A stretch of DNA of 64,000 bases from Areca catechu (Eukaryota; Streptophyta; Magnoliopsida; Arecales; Arecaceae), in the NCBI GenBank assembly GCA_021397845.1, contig CM038040.1:48751088-48815087 (forward strand), given 5' to 3'. A program made the translations under genes and the position numbers. The notes below the pieces were generated by a model. It searched no databases, had not been told where the DNA came from, and worked only from the letters and a program-made list of their open reading frames with translations. Each line of letters opens with the position of its first letter. The stretch's first letter is position 1. Shown here piece after piece: positions 1-11,059 of this stretch.

Positions 1-1062
1 TGAATGAAGCTTGATGTTATGGACTTGGAAGCTCTCTTTGAAATTGGATGCTTGAAGGCTCAACTCTTTCAAAATATGAATCCTTAAAGTGTATGGAACT
101 TTTCTCTCAAAGGATTACCTCCCCATTTGATTTGTATTGATTATATAGCTCTCCAAACCTTAAATGACCGTTAGAGACCGTTGGAGAGAAAAAACTAGCC
201 ATTACAAATATTTTGGGAAAGTTTTGTTCTTCAGAAAACTAGCCGTTGCAGAGCTGTCATCCATTCAAGTGTCAACACTTCAGGTCATGTATTGATACTT
301 AGGGTCGACACTTGGAATAGTGAGTCGACACTTGACCAAAAAAATATCTTCTGAAGTCTTCTGTTCTGCACTGGTGAGCCAACACTTCATTTGATGAGTC
401 GACACTTGTCATCCATGTGTCAACACTTCAGGCAAGTCTTCAATTTCAGCAAGTTCTGTAATCCAAAAATCTCAGGTGATGAGCTGATCTATGTGTCGAC
501 ACTTTGAGTCGACACAACACATCCATGTGTTGACACTTCAGCCGTGCCAACTAAAACTTTCTCTGCATGCCGGCATGTATCGATACTTCACTATCATGTG
601 TCGACACTTGGTGTCATGTGTTGACACTTTGAGTAAACACCTTGAGTTATGTGTCGACACTTTGAGTTGACACATCACTGAGATTTTCTTTAAAACTTCT
701 GAACTTGTGCTGAATCAAGTTTGTGTTGAACTCATATGTCCATTCAAGCAATTTTCAACTATCGAAGTCTTTTTTGAACAGATTTTTCATCTAAATTTGA
801 ACTTCTTCAACTGAATGACAATCTTTTCAATCTTTCAACATTTAATGAGTACCTGAAACTAATAAACACTTTTAACATGCATTAGTACTCATATATACTT
901 AAATGTTTTATCAATAATCAAAATAAAGACCAGAGTTAACATCTTACTAGATCTTGTTGCTGGCAGATTGGTAGATCATTTTGATCGATCTACCAAGCCT
1001 TCCGTTATTTATTTTAAAATTATTTTAAAATACTTTCTTTCTGCCTAGCATGTTTTTCCTTC
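1..1062 (+). mobile_element. Partial LTR (3' part) rich in GTGTCGACAC motifs
   Basis: The block runs off the left edge of the window. Its last 60 bases (a stretch with CCTTCCG, then TTTTAAAATTATTTTAAAAT, then AGCATG and a final TTTTCCTTCA) resemble the last 75 bases of the solo LTR at 42,551-44,625, so I read it as the 3' part of a related LTR ending near 1,062. Between about 265 and 670 it carries around 14 copies of a degenerate GTGTCGACACTTGA-type motif, several of them perfect AGTGTCGACACT-like palindromes. No coding frame is evident. The family assignment is inference from the shared end; the motif array is seen directly. Confidence 0.55.
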
Positions 1063-1810
1063 AACCACTAAAGAGGTACTTCATTGGATCACCGAGTCAA
1101 CCCAATTAATGGTTAAGTGTTGACCATAGAAATCTTTATAGGTCTTCCTTACTATCTTTCCAACTTACTCTTTAAATTCTCTAACTTGATTTGAGTTGGG
1201 TTTACTATGTTTTTACACTTTAGCCCTCTTTCTTTTTTTTCTTTTTCTTTTTCTTTTTTTTTTGAGAAGTACAGTGCAATGTATTGACCTCTTAAGTATT
1301 AGCATCCTCACCTTTTAACACGAACCACAATGCTTACTTAGGTGAAGGGACCCGGTTACTCTATAGGGTGCCATTACTTAACAGATCTCTTGATCTTCTT
1401 ACTTTTTGATGCGAACCACAATACTTACTTAGGCGAAGGAGCCCGGTTACTCAATAAGGATTCAAGAAGAGCTGTGAGGTTAGATTGACTCCCTAATTTT
1501 TTTTATTATATTTTTAAGGACTTTTTGTATATCTCAACATTTCCATCCCTACTCTAAATAAGCAAATTCTTTATTAAGATAAGAAGAGAAAGAGTTTTGG
1601 AATCACTTCCAAAATTTAACTTGGTCAACACCCTACCATTTATTGGGTTTTCTTAATGATTTGCCCCTTAGTATCTCTAAAACTATCTAGGCTGTCAATC
1701 AATTATTGATTAGGGTACCTAATTAATTTCAAATCGAGATAAAATTTGGATACAAAACTAATTACTTCTAGTCATACTTGAGGACTTAATTAGATTAGTT
1801 ATTCTCTCCC
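1063..1810 (-). mobile_element. Non-coding 3' region of an Athila-like element
   Basis: AT-rich sequence with no gene. It holds two copies of a ~40-bp stretch (about 1,318-1,360 and 1,399-1,450) containing CGAACCACAAT and AGCCCGGTTACT-like words. At 1,804-1,835 the minus strand reads GAGGACAATGTCGATTAAAT followed by GGGGGAGAG. A 'GGACAATGT ... GGGGG' segment is a familiar mark of the end of the polyprotein in plant Ty3/gypsy elements, so this looks like the 3' untranslated part of the element whose gag lies at 2,204-3,745. Confidence 0.4.
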
Positions 1811-2203
1811 CCAATTTAATCGACATTGTCCTCAATAGAGAAGGAAAATAAAGGATGCAAAATGTAAAAAGAAATAGGAAAGAGTACACCTGGAGTGGAT
1901 GTGCTTTGAAAGTTGAAGAAGGCTTCGTGAAGTAGTGGACTCGTGAAGTAGTGGGCTATTGTACTTCTATCTAAGTTCTTGTAATTATACTAAAGAAAAC
2001 AAATAAGATTGTTGGGTTGCCTTCCCATCAATACTAAGTTTAACATCTTCAGCCAGACATTATGAGAGAGTCCAGTAGATAATTAACTTTAGTGTGTCCC
2101 TCATAACATCAAAAAGATAGGGCCAATCAAGAGACCTTGTCATCATGGCAGAAAATTATTCATAGAGTACTCTATGATGATTAGCCCGAATCAATAAAAT
2201 ATA

Positions 2204-3745
2204 CTAGGCAAGCATGTTATTCCAGGATTTTAAAATATTATTATAGTTTATAAAATACCTAGGAAGATATTGTGTTTGTTGGGCCGAGATTGGAGGTGGT
2301 AGTTTAAAAATTTCATTAATTATGGGTTGGTCTACCCTACTCCCTTTCTCGGTATGATGTGTTTGGTCAATATCCCTTTTCATTTTAAATTTGGGCACCT
2401 TTTTCAGATTAATATTAATCATGTCACCATATGTTATTTTAATACCATAGAAAGATTTTGGAGGTAGTTCTCAAAATTTATGCCGAATACAGAGAAATCA
2501 ACTATAAAATTTTTAAGATCTTGATCCCTTATTTCAGCAACATTCCACCTGATAACTTCTTTATGTGCTTTTAGAATACCACTAAGTTTGGCTTCCTAAG
2601 TAAAGTTCACTGAAAAAGTTTTACTAGAAAAGTTTTACTAGGTACATCAGGAAGTAATTCCAGTTCTAGATCAGGTGATGATTCTAACAAGGGGACTATT
2701 GATAGGCTAGGTGATGGCTCTTGTTGTTCATCAATCAAAAGTAGGATTGTTTCAAAGTGAGGTATTTGTATTAAGTTATTCACTTCAATACTGTACCCGT
2801 TTACATTAAAATCACCTACCCTTAACTGAGCTGGATAGGGATCTAACAAATCCTAGGGAAGAACTGTGAGGGTGGCTTCCTCTATTGAGTCATGCATTTA
2901 TGGATCTTGGAAAGTCTTGACCAATTCCATTATTGCATCAATTTATTTTCCCATCCCATTAAAAGGCATAGATGATTCTAGAGCACTAAGGAGTGAGGCC
3001 ATAGATGAGTGGGGTAATGATGAAATTGGTTCATCCTACAAGTTTAATGTTTTCATGAGTTTTTCTGCCTTAGCCCAATTATCTATATTAGTCCTTATGG
3101 TTGTGCAGAGTTGTTCTAAGACCAGTTCATTCTCGAAAGTCATAGTTGATTGTTCAGGAAAAGCTAGAGGGTCATTAAAGTTTTAAGCTAGGTATGGTCC
3201 CTCTAGGTTACTCTCGGGTTGACTAGGCAATTCACCTCCCTCCTCTCTATTGAGCTTAATCAATCGTTGATCAGTTTGATTCATTAGCCTATCGATAGAT
3301 TACTATTGGGCTATAATCATTTGTTGAAATTGGGCAAACCTATCGACATCTAGGTTAGTCTACAGGGAAGGTGGGTATGATGCTTGCTGAACCTTCTCTT
3401 CAAATGATTGGCTATAATTAATTGAAGAAAGTTGATAATAAGGATAGGGCTGATCATAATAGGGTTGCTCTATAAACATAGATCCTTGGATAGCTAGGGT
3501 AACCACTGGGTATGGTTGCCACAAAAATCTAGTTGAGCCCCCCAACCTGAATTATAGACATTATAGTATGGATGTTCTCTTAAGTTGGAGGTTGTTTCGG
3601 TTTGATCCTGATAAACTTGGTCATACCTAAACTCAAGAGATTGGTACCTGGTGGGGCACTCACTCTCAAAGTGGGTGGGGCTTGAATAAATTTGGTGTGC
3701 CAGGAGAAAGGATACTCTACTATAAGGATTCATTTCTCCTAGCAC
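2204..3745 (-). pseudogene. Athila-like retrotransposon gag remnant, left copy
   Basis: Minus-strand fragments together look like a Ty3/gypsy gag. Reading from 3,745 downward there is SPTHFESECPT, the second half of a zinc-knuckle-like motif, then YYNVYNSGWGAQLDFCG. The latter matches in kind the 'YNPGWRNHPNFSW' signature of Athila-type gag. A tyrosine/proline/glutamine-rich stretch follows, then an acidic segment (2,849-2,607) with DFNVNGYS. The frame changes several times and there are stops, so no protein could be made. No protease, RT or integrase follows: the polypurine-like 3' end comes within 400 bases, so pol is missing. An inverted homologue lies at 7,080-8,460. Confidence 0.6.
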
Positions 3746-4430
3746 TGATTCAGTCTATCGGATTGTTCTGATTATTGGAATATGCAATCAAAGTTTGGAT
3801 TAGAGCAATCCTTATTTTTTATGTATTTATTTATTATTATTATATATTTTTTAAGAGGAGTGGTGAGATGAAGAAGGAAGATAATTCTAAAAAAAGGGGT
3901 CTAAGGAGTCCTAGAGCTAAGAGAGAAGAAGAATTAGTTAGGGTTTGGTATTATTTACAAACAAGTTAGCATACATGGACTCTCTATCCTAGGGTTATCC
4001 AAAATATAGATAGCTCCTAACTGCCAAATTTACCTTGGAGCCCTCCAAGTCAAAAACTGGCTAATCAACTAGCCAGGTAAGGATAAGATCGGTGGGGTCC
4101 CCTAGTTACTTTCCTTAAACACCAATTAAAATTGGCCAGGTCTGTCAACAGAACCAATTAAAAACTACCTTTCTTTAGGGCTACATCATCCTTGAATCCC
4201 TTTCCTAGACACCAGGTAATCAACCAATCCTGACCCCGTCCAACTCTTCCGAATGCCTTGTCCTATTGACCTCGAGTTTTTTAGGGGCTAGCATTTAATT
4301 GATTTTAATTAATAGGCTTAGGTCAATGCAAGATGCAGGGTACTGGTTTGTGGGCCAAAGAAAGGTTATCAACTCCCCACCTTATGTTGTTTATGAGATA
4401 ATGCCCTTAAGATATTTTATGAAAATATGC
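3746..4430 (-). repeat. Left arm of inverted repeat, LTR/leader of Athila-like element
   Basis: Non-coding. Aligned in reverse complement to 6,370-7,060, it shares ordered blocks: the GAACAATCCGATA leader, a purine-rich tract, AGTTCTAGAGCTAA-like sequence, 'caagttagca', the 'GGTGGGGTCC' stretch, the 'accaattaaa' stretch and 'cttaagatattttat'. Homology fades near 4,430. I take it as the 5' LTR or leader of the minus-strand element; exact LTR borders are not visible. Confidence 0.5.
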
Positions 4431-6369
4431 TATACAAAAAAAAATGATATCCCAAACAAGTAAAAATCTTTTAAGTTTTAATTAGTTACTCTATTTTAGT
4501 TAAGTATTATATGGAATATTTGTTTTTTTTGGTTATGTTAATTTAAGCAAAAAGAATAGAAGGTAGGTTTTAATTTTTAGTTAGTTAGAGATGAGAGGAA
4601 GAAAACTAAATTAGGTTAAACAAATATGGTAACTAGATATTCTACACTAAAGCAGAAAATCAAATCTAGTATTTAAGGCAATTATTTAAAAGGTTTATTA
4701 TTTTTTTAGGTTTATTTAAATAGGAAGGAATTTAAAAGGAATTTTTTTTAGGTTAGTTTGAAAAGAAACTAACTAAAATCAAATAAAAATATATGTATAT
4801 ATATTTTGTTATGTTGAAAAGGAGGAAACTAATTAAAAGAAAGTAAATAAAAAAAATGAAAAAACCTGGGATTAGGGTTGATCTCATCAAAATCACAAAA
4901 ATTTCCTTCTCCTCTTTTTTTCCTTTTTCTTTTTTTTATTTTTTTTATACAAAAAAAAGAAAAAAAAATAGTTCACTTGAATTTACAAGAAATCAAAGAA
5001 ATCAAAAATATTAGCATTCATGCCTTCCCTAATAATGATGCCAAAAACTTAATAGGCCAAGATGTTGTCGTTATGATACCGTGGCTATCAGTTTAATTAA
5101 CCAACTTCTAAAAACAATTAAAAACATGTAGAAAGGATGAGTCAGGTCGAATCCATGAAGAAGGTAGTACTTAATATGATTTGAAGTCTTTGATTTTAGA
5201 AAAAGAAAAGAAAAATTGTTTGAAGTCTTGTAAATAAAAATTAAAAGTATGATAGAAAAAACAAACTCGGTACGTTTGATCCGCTAGTCTGATCTTAGCA
5301 TCTACTTGCAAGAAAAATAAATAATAAAAATTTAAATTGCATAAAAAAATTTGATTACAGGGAATTAAAAATAACACTAAATAAACTAAGAAAAATAGTA
5401 ACAAAAACTAAAAATAGATCGGTGTAGCCTCATCAGGAAGATGGTCGAGAACTCCCTTCTTCCTTCGTACTCCTCGAAGCGGACTGGCTTTCTCTGCTTC
5501 TTCCTCCTTGGATCTTGATCTGAAGATCGATGTAGGTGAAAAGATGGTATAGATAGCATAGCTTCTCCTCCAAGAAACCTCACTCTTAGAGGCCAGCCCG
5601 TAACCTAAAGCTGGACCTCCTATCCTATACCGTACTCCTCTCTCTAAGATACTCTCTCCTATAACCCAGGGGTCCTTTAAATAGAACTTGTCTAGAGTTT
5701 TCTCCCGGTCAAATTTGGACTCAATCGGGCTCCAAATTGGTTAGATATCACCAAAAGAATCCTCAACCATTTGATGTGTGATTAGATGAAACGATCGTCG
5801 TCTCCTTCCTTCTCTAGCAAAGAGAGTCTGATCCGGACTCTCGAATCTCTAAATCCCCGAATCCCTAATTGATTGGGACTCTCCTATTCCAGCATGGCGG
5901 GCAAATGGTGGTGGATGATGGCGGAGTGGTGGAGGGGACGGTGAACGGTGAAAACACTGTGATTTAGGGTGGTGATTGAATGGAATAGAGGAAGGTGGAG
6001 GGATGGCTTGAAAGCACTTCTCCAGCGATGGTGGATGGGCTGCAACCGGCAGTGGTGGGATGGTTGTCGGCCGGCGTCTGGTGGATGGTGATGGTGGCAG
6101 GGTGACAGACACAATGGAGGATGGTTGGTGGGCTTCTCCGGTGGGCTGGTGCTGGCCGGTGTCTTAGGGAGATGGCTAGTGGCGGAAGGGGCGCTCGATG
6201 GCGGCGATGGCGATGCCGGCATCTTGGGACAAAGCTGGTGATGGTGGAATGGCTATGGATAGGCGGTGATGGTGGCGAGAATTGGGGATGGCAGATAGAG
6301 GAGAAAAATTTTAAAAAAAAATAAATTAATTTTAATTGTGTATTAATTACAGGCTTGGACACCTTTCTT
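4431..6369. other. Spacer between head-to-head Athila-like copies; no gene seen
   Basis: The first ~950 bases are very AT-rich with poly-A and poly-T tracts. The rest (5,400-6,340) is more GC-rich, with a TTTAAATAG TATA-like word near 5,675 and a region of ATGGTGG-type triplet repeats (5,880-6,300). Proline- and histidine-rich open frames there come from this simple composition. Either an old element's LTR or unrelated inserted DNA could explain it; I see nothing functional. Confidence 0.4.
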
Positions 6370-8487
6370 TTTGCATTATATACTACTATAAAATATCTTA
6401 AGTGTATAACCCATAATAATATAAGGTGAAAATTTCATCACCCTTGGCCCATAAATCACCATCTTGTATTTGCATTGACCCAAGCCTTTAACCTAAAATT
6501 AACTAGAGATCAGCCTCTAAGGAACTCAAGCTCATAAGGACAAGGCACCCGAAAGAGTTGAATGGGTCAGGATTAGCTTGTTGACTAGTATCTAGAAAAG
6601 GGATTCGGGAACAAGATCTTGAAAAAAGGTGGTTATTTAATTGGTTCCATTCACTTACCTAACCAATCTATTTGGTGTCTAAGGCAAGTAATGGGAGGAC
6701 CCCCACCGACCTTACCCTTACCTAGCTAGTTAGCTAGTTGGTTATTAATTTGAAGGGCTCCAAGGTGACCTTAAAATAGTTAGGAGCTATCTAGATCTAG
6801 ATTAATCCTAAATTAGAGTCTATTTTGTGCTAACTTGATTGTAAATTAACATTAAACTTTAACTAATTCTTCTCTCTCTTTTAGCTCTAGAACTTTTTAA
6901 GCTCTCATCTTTAGTGCTTTTTTTCTCTATTTCTTCTTTCTTTGTTTCTTTTTCATCTTAAAAAAAATTAAAAAAAATAATAAAAGAAGGATTGCTCTAA
7001 TCTAAAATCCTTGATTGCAAATCAACTCAATCAGAACAATCCGATAATAGAGCAGTGCTAGGAACATGGATCTCAATAGTAGAGTTGATGAGTTGCCCAT
7101 CAATTAGATTGCCCATATTGCCTAACAGATATCAGATTCTCTTTCTCTCCATCTTTTTTCCTGCATAACAAAATTGCTCAATTTGTTCGAGCCCCACTCA
7201 CTTTGTGAGTGAATTCTTCGTTGCATACCGATTTCTTGAGTTTATGTACAAGCCAATATATATTAAAATCAAACCCAAATGACCTATAGACTAGGAAATA
7301 ATCCATACTTTAATAGCTATAATGCAAGCTGGGAGGCTCATCCAATTTTTTTATGGAAACCATACCCAGTGGTTACCTTGATAACATAACAATCTACGTT
7401 CAGTCTATTATGATATGCACTATCCATAATATCAACCTTCTCCAACTATCTATAGCCCATCATTTGAAAAGAAGGTTCTATAAGTAATAGATTGGATAAA
7501 ACACATTGATCAAAATCCACCTACTCAATAAACCAATCCAGATGATGATAGGTTTGCTCAACTTTAACAACTAATCATGACCTAACAACAATCTATCGAT
7601 GAGCTAATATATCAAACTGATCACCTATTAATTGAGCTTAATAAGGAGGAGGAAGGAGAGTTGCCTAGTCAGTCTGAGAGTAACCTTAAAGGACAATACC
7701 AAACTAAAGATTTTAATAGCCCTTTAATTTTTCCTGAATAATCAACTATAGTTCTCAAGAATGAATAAGTCATAGAGCAACCCTGCACTACCATAGAGAC
7801 CAATATAGATGATTTGACTATGGCAAAAATATATAGAAAGAAATTAGACTTGCGGGATGAACCACTTCCATCATCATCCTATTTACCTATGGCCCCATTT
7901 CCAAGTATCCTAGAATCATTCACTTCTTTTAATGGGAAGGAAAAACAAATAGATGTAATGATGAAATAAATTGAAACTTTCCAAGAACCACGAATGAGTA
8001 ATCTAATAGGGGAAGCCACCTTCAAAATTCTCTCCAAGAATTCGATATATCCCTCTCTAACTTATTTCAGGATGGATGATTTTAATGTAAATGGATATAG
8101 TACAAAAGTAGATGACCTAGTAGAAACATCCTATTTTAAAACCATCCCATTATTGATTGAAAAGCATGAGCCATTACCTAACCCTCCAATAGCTCTCTTG
8201 TTAGAATCATCACCTGATCTTAAATTGAAACCACTTCCTAACATACCCAATGATACTTTTCCCGTGATTTCTAACCAGAAGCCCAACTTAGAGATATTTT
8301 AAAAGTATATAAAGAAGTTATTAGATAGGATGTTACTGATATGGAGGATCATGATTTTAAGAATTTTATGATCAATTTTTCTATATTTGGCACTACTTTT
8401 GAAGATTATCCCTAAAATCTTTCTACGGTGTTAAAACGATGTATGGAGATAGATTTAAGGCTAATATGGAAAAAGTGCCATACTATA
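6370..8487 (+). mobile_element. Athila-like element, right copy, truncated by element 3
   Basis: Plus-strand counterpart of the left copy. After an LTR/leader-like block (6,370-7,060) the gag-type signature PYFNSYNASWEAHPIFLW is readable at about 7,297-7,360. The DFNVNGYSTKVDDL segment follows at about 8,077, within an open stretch from 7,994 to 8,302. There are several frame changes and stops. It stops abruptly at 8,487 where the LTR of the next gypsy element begins, so its 3' part is missing. Together with 1,811-4,430 it forms a large, diverged inverted repeat. Confidence 0.6.
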
Positions 8488-10220
8488 TGATATGGCAAGA
8501 CCGCTGATGTGGAGAAATCTGCGGGCGCCATGTGGAGAGGGACGCCACGTCGACCCTCTGGCTCGGACCCCATTACCGAGATGAGCCGAACTCTCCCATG
8601 GCAGGAGATGGAGCCCAGTCCTCCACCAGGTCGAGCTCATGAGCTCAGCGCCTAGACCGGAGCTGACATCCACCCTCCAGAGGAGACCCTCGAAGGTTAG
8701 TGCCCCCCCGATCGAGGTCGAGCCAAGAGCTCACCTACCGAGGTCGAGCCTCTCCGAGTGCACGCCCTCTGGATCGGGTCCGCTGACATCCGCCCTCCAG
8801 AGGAGACCCTCGAAGGTTAGTGCCTCCCGATCGAGGTCGAGCCAAGAGCTCACCCGCCGAGGTCGAGCCTCTCCGAGTGCGCACCCTCTGGACCGGATCC
8901 GCCGACATCCGCCCTCCAGAGGAGACCCTCGGAGGTTAGTGCCCCGCGGTCGAGGTCGAGCCAAGAGCTCACCCATCGAGGTCGAGCCTCTCCGAGTGCA
9001 CGTCCTCTGGATCGGGCCCGCCGACATCCGCCCTCCAGAGGAGACCCTCGGAGGTTAGTGCCCCATAGTTGAGGTCAAGCCAAGAGCTCACCCACCGAGG
9101 TCGAGCCTCTCCGAGTGCGTGTCCTCTGGACCGGGCCCACCGACATCCGCCCTCCAGAGGAGACCCTCGGAGGTTAGTGCCCCGCGGTCGAGGTCAAGCC
9201 AAGAGCTCACCCACCGAGGTCGAGCCTCTCAAAGTGCGCGCCCTCTGGACCGGGCCCATACTTTGCCCTTCTCCACCTGGCCATCCCTGCAAGCCCGGAG
9301 CACCTAGGATGGAGCGAGCCCTGCTGTCCCAACTCGGCCCCAACCCGGAAGAAGTCCTCACCAGCTGAGGGCACCGGCGAGCCTCCCGAGGACCGTACCA
9401 AAATGCCTCTTAGGCCGTACTAACTACCTGACACCACCAATTACACTAAAAAGGCAAGCAACGTGCCGATCGAGGCACCATATTCCTTTCTAACCACTCA
9501 GATCACCCAGGAAAGAAGACCATCTGGGAGATTCGAACCCCATGGGCGGTGGCCTGCCATTCGAGACATCTCCGATTTCCCGGAACAAGGCAATCATGAA
9601 GGAGTGTCGGAGCACCTGACAGCACCTTATCATGAAATAGGAATGGGCTTCCTGGGACACCGCCGCATGCATCTGACAGACCGGCGGGAACCTCGAGACA
9701 AGCTCCCAACGGTCAGTCTTCGACTACAAAGAACGATCGGCACCCCCCAAAGGGGAGAGGTAACAACAATAACAACAACAAAAAAAAACAAAATAGAAGA
9801 CCACTCAGCACCAAGACAGGGCAAGCTCAACCAAAAGAGCAAAAGGCTATCACCACCGTGAATGGAGGGAACCGAGGGGCTCAAGGAGAGGCGGAGGGAC
9901 AGAGCATCTCTCTGTCCCCGCTACCAATCTTCCCCTGCGACGTTCACACCTCCACACACATCTTTCACTCCTCCTAGTGCGGAGTCCATCAAGAGGGGCC
10001 CGGCCAGGAGGATCTATTCCCTTGGACCGTCACTGACTTGATCGTCGGAGTGCCCCCGCCGAAAACCCCAGCTCGGGTCTCTAACTATTGTCTCGCAGGC
10101 CCTGGAGCAGAGGACCACCGAACGGCAGGAGGCGGGGACCCGGGAGCTGAGCGCGGCAGGCGATGGGAGGAGCACAATCCGACGCGGTAGCTACGGGCCA
10201 CGATGGTCTCGGCGGCAACA
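8488..10220 (+). repeat. 5' LTR of gypsy element 3
   Basis: About 1,733 bp, starting TGATATGG and ending GGCAACA. Its last ~240 bases share blocks with the element 2 LTR (CTGACTTGATCGTCGGAGTG, GGGTCTCTAA, a GCAGGCCCTGG-like word). It is longer than the element 2 LTRs (1,328 and 1,395 bp), partly because of the ~120-bp tandem repeat inside it. Confidence 0.6.
8640..9260 (+). repeat. Tandem repeat, ~120-bp unit, about five copies
   Basis: The word GACATCCGCCCTCCAGAGGA recurs at spacings of 119-120 bases (about 8,663, 8,783, 8,903, 9,022, 9,141). Each unit also holds AGAGCTCACC, GAGGTCGAGCCTCTCC and GAGGTTAGTGCC. Units differ by a few percent. The long proline/serine/arginine open frames on both strands here are products of the repeat and not genes. 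Confidence 0.85.
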
Positions 10221-10240
10221 GTTAGGCATGCCAGGAAGGG
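10221..10240 (+). other. Putative primer binding site of element 3
   Basis: GGCATGCCAGGAAGGGG lies next to the LTR end, in the same place as TTGGCACGCCAGGAAGGG in element 2 and TTTGGCGCGCCAGGTAGGGG in element 1. The tRNA is not identified. Confidence 0.5.
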
Positions 10241-11059
10241 GCATGAGGACGAGTATGACTAATCCCTTCACCACCCCCCAAGGCTACACGCCCCAGAAGA
10301 GCGGTGACGACACAAGCTGGAAAGGCCGATAGACATGTGACCTTTTCCCAGCCCCCCGCAGTATATCGCTTCCCCTGTCCCCTTCGATGGGGAAGCTGTT
10401 GACGAAACCACTAGGCACGTGGCAAAAGTATGCCTGAGGAAGCATAAGCACCAGCTGGTGGGGTTCTTCCCCCCCCGCTGGACCGTCAATGCACAGGGCT
10501 CAGCTGTCGGGCCCTAGGGCTCAGTGCCCACTATCGAAGAAGCCCTTCACCGGCCATAGTGATATCACAAGGCATCGCAACGGTGAATAGGAGACCCATC
10601 TCTCAAGATTCATGGTGGGGGGCAGACTCTAGGCGGGGGCCCCGAACACTTGCCGGTCCCTCGTCGTCTCCGACTGCCAATGGCCGCACCACTGCGCAAG
10701 CGACGGACGTTATCACCCGGAGAATTGCACATGCACCCAAGGAGACTCAAGGGCGAAAAGCCCCGGGGATAACCTCCTCGCCACGCGATAAGGAGAAAGT
10801 AAAAGAAGAAAGCTAAACCAAGAGGCCACGGTCGACGACACGACGGTGGCGAACCACCATGCGAAGACCCCTGCGAGATGGCCCAAGTCCCACCATAAGA
10901 AGTTCATCACCTCGAAGGACTTGGCGACGTGAGGTTCCCCGAGAGCGGAGAGCCCACGGCCCGTAGAGACACTCCCGATGAGGTAAGTCCCCTCACCGAC
11001 AATTATGATGACAATTTTTATCCTTGCATGGGTGTCTGCATGTTTTGCAGGAAAGGATC
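10241..11059 (+). other. Degraded leader/gag region of element 3
   Basis: GC-rich sequence with short broken frames and no convincing domain. At about 10,981-11,049 there is an intron-like stretch (GAGGTAAGT to TTTTGCAGGAAAGG). No start codon or recognisable gag core could be fixed. Confidence 0.35.

Noticed and set aside
5849..6362. Histidine/proline-rich minus-strand frames
   Set aside because: Caused by simple ATGGTGG-type triplets; no start context, no domain, and three overlapping frames are equally open.
8639..9368. Arg/Ser/Pro-rich frames
   Set aside because: Products of the ~120-bp repeat within the LTR of element 3.
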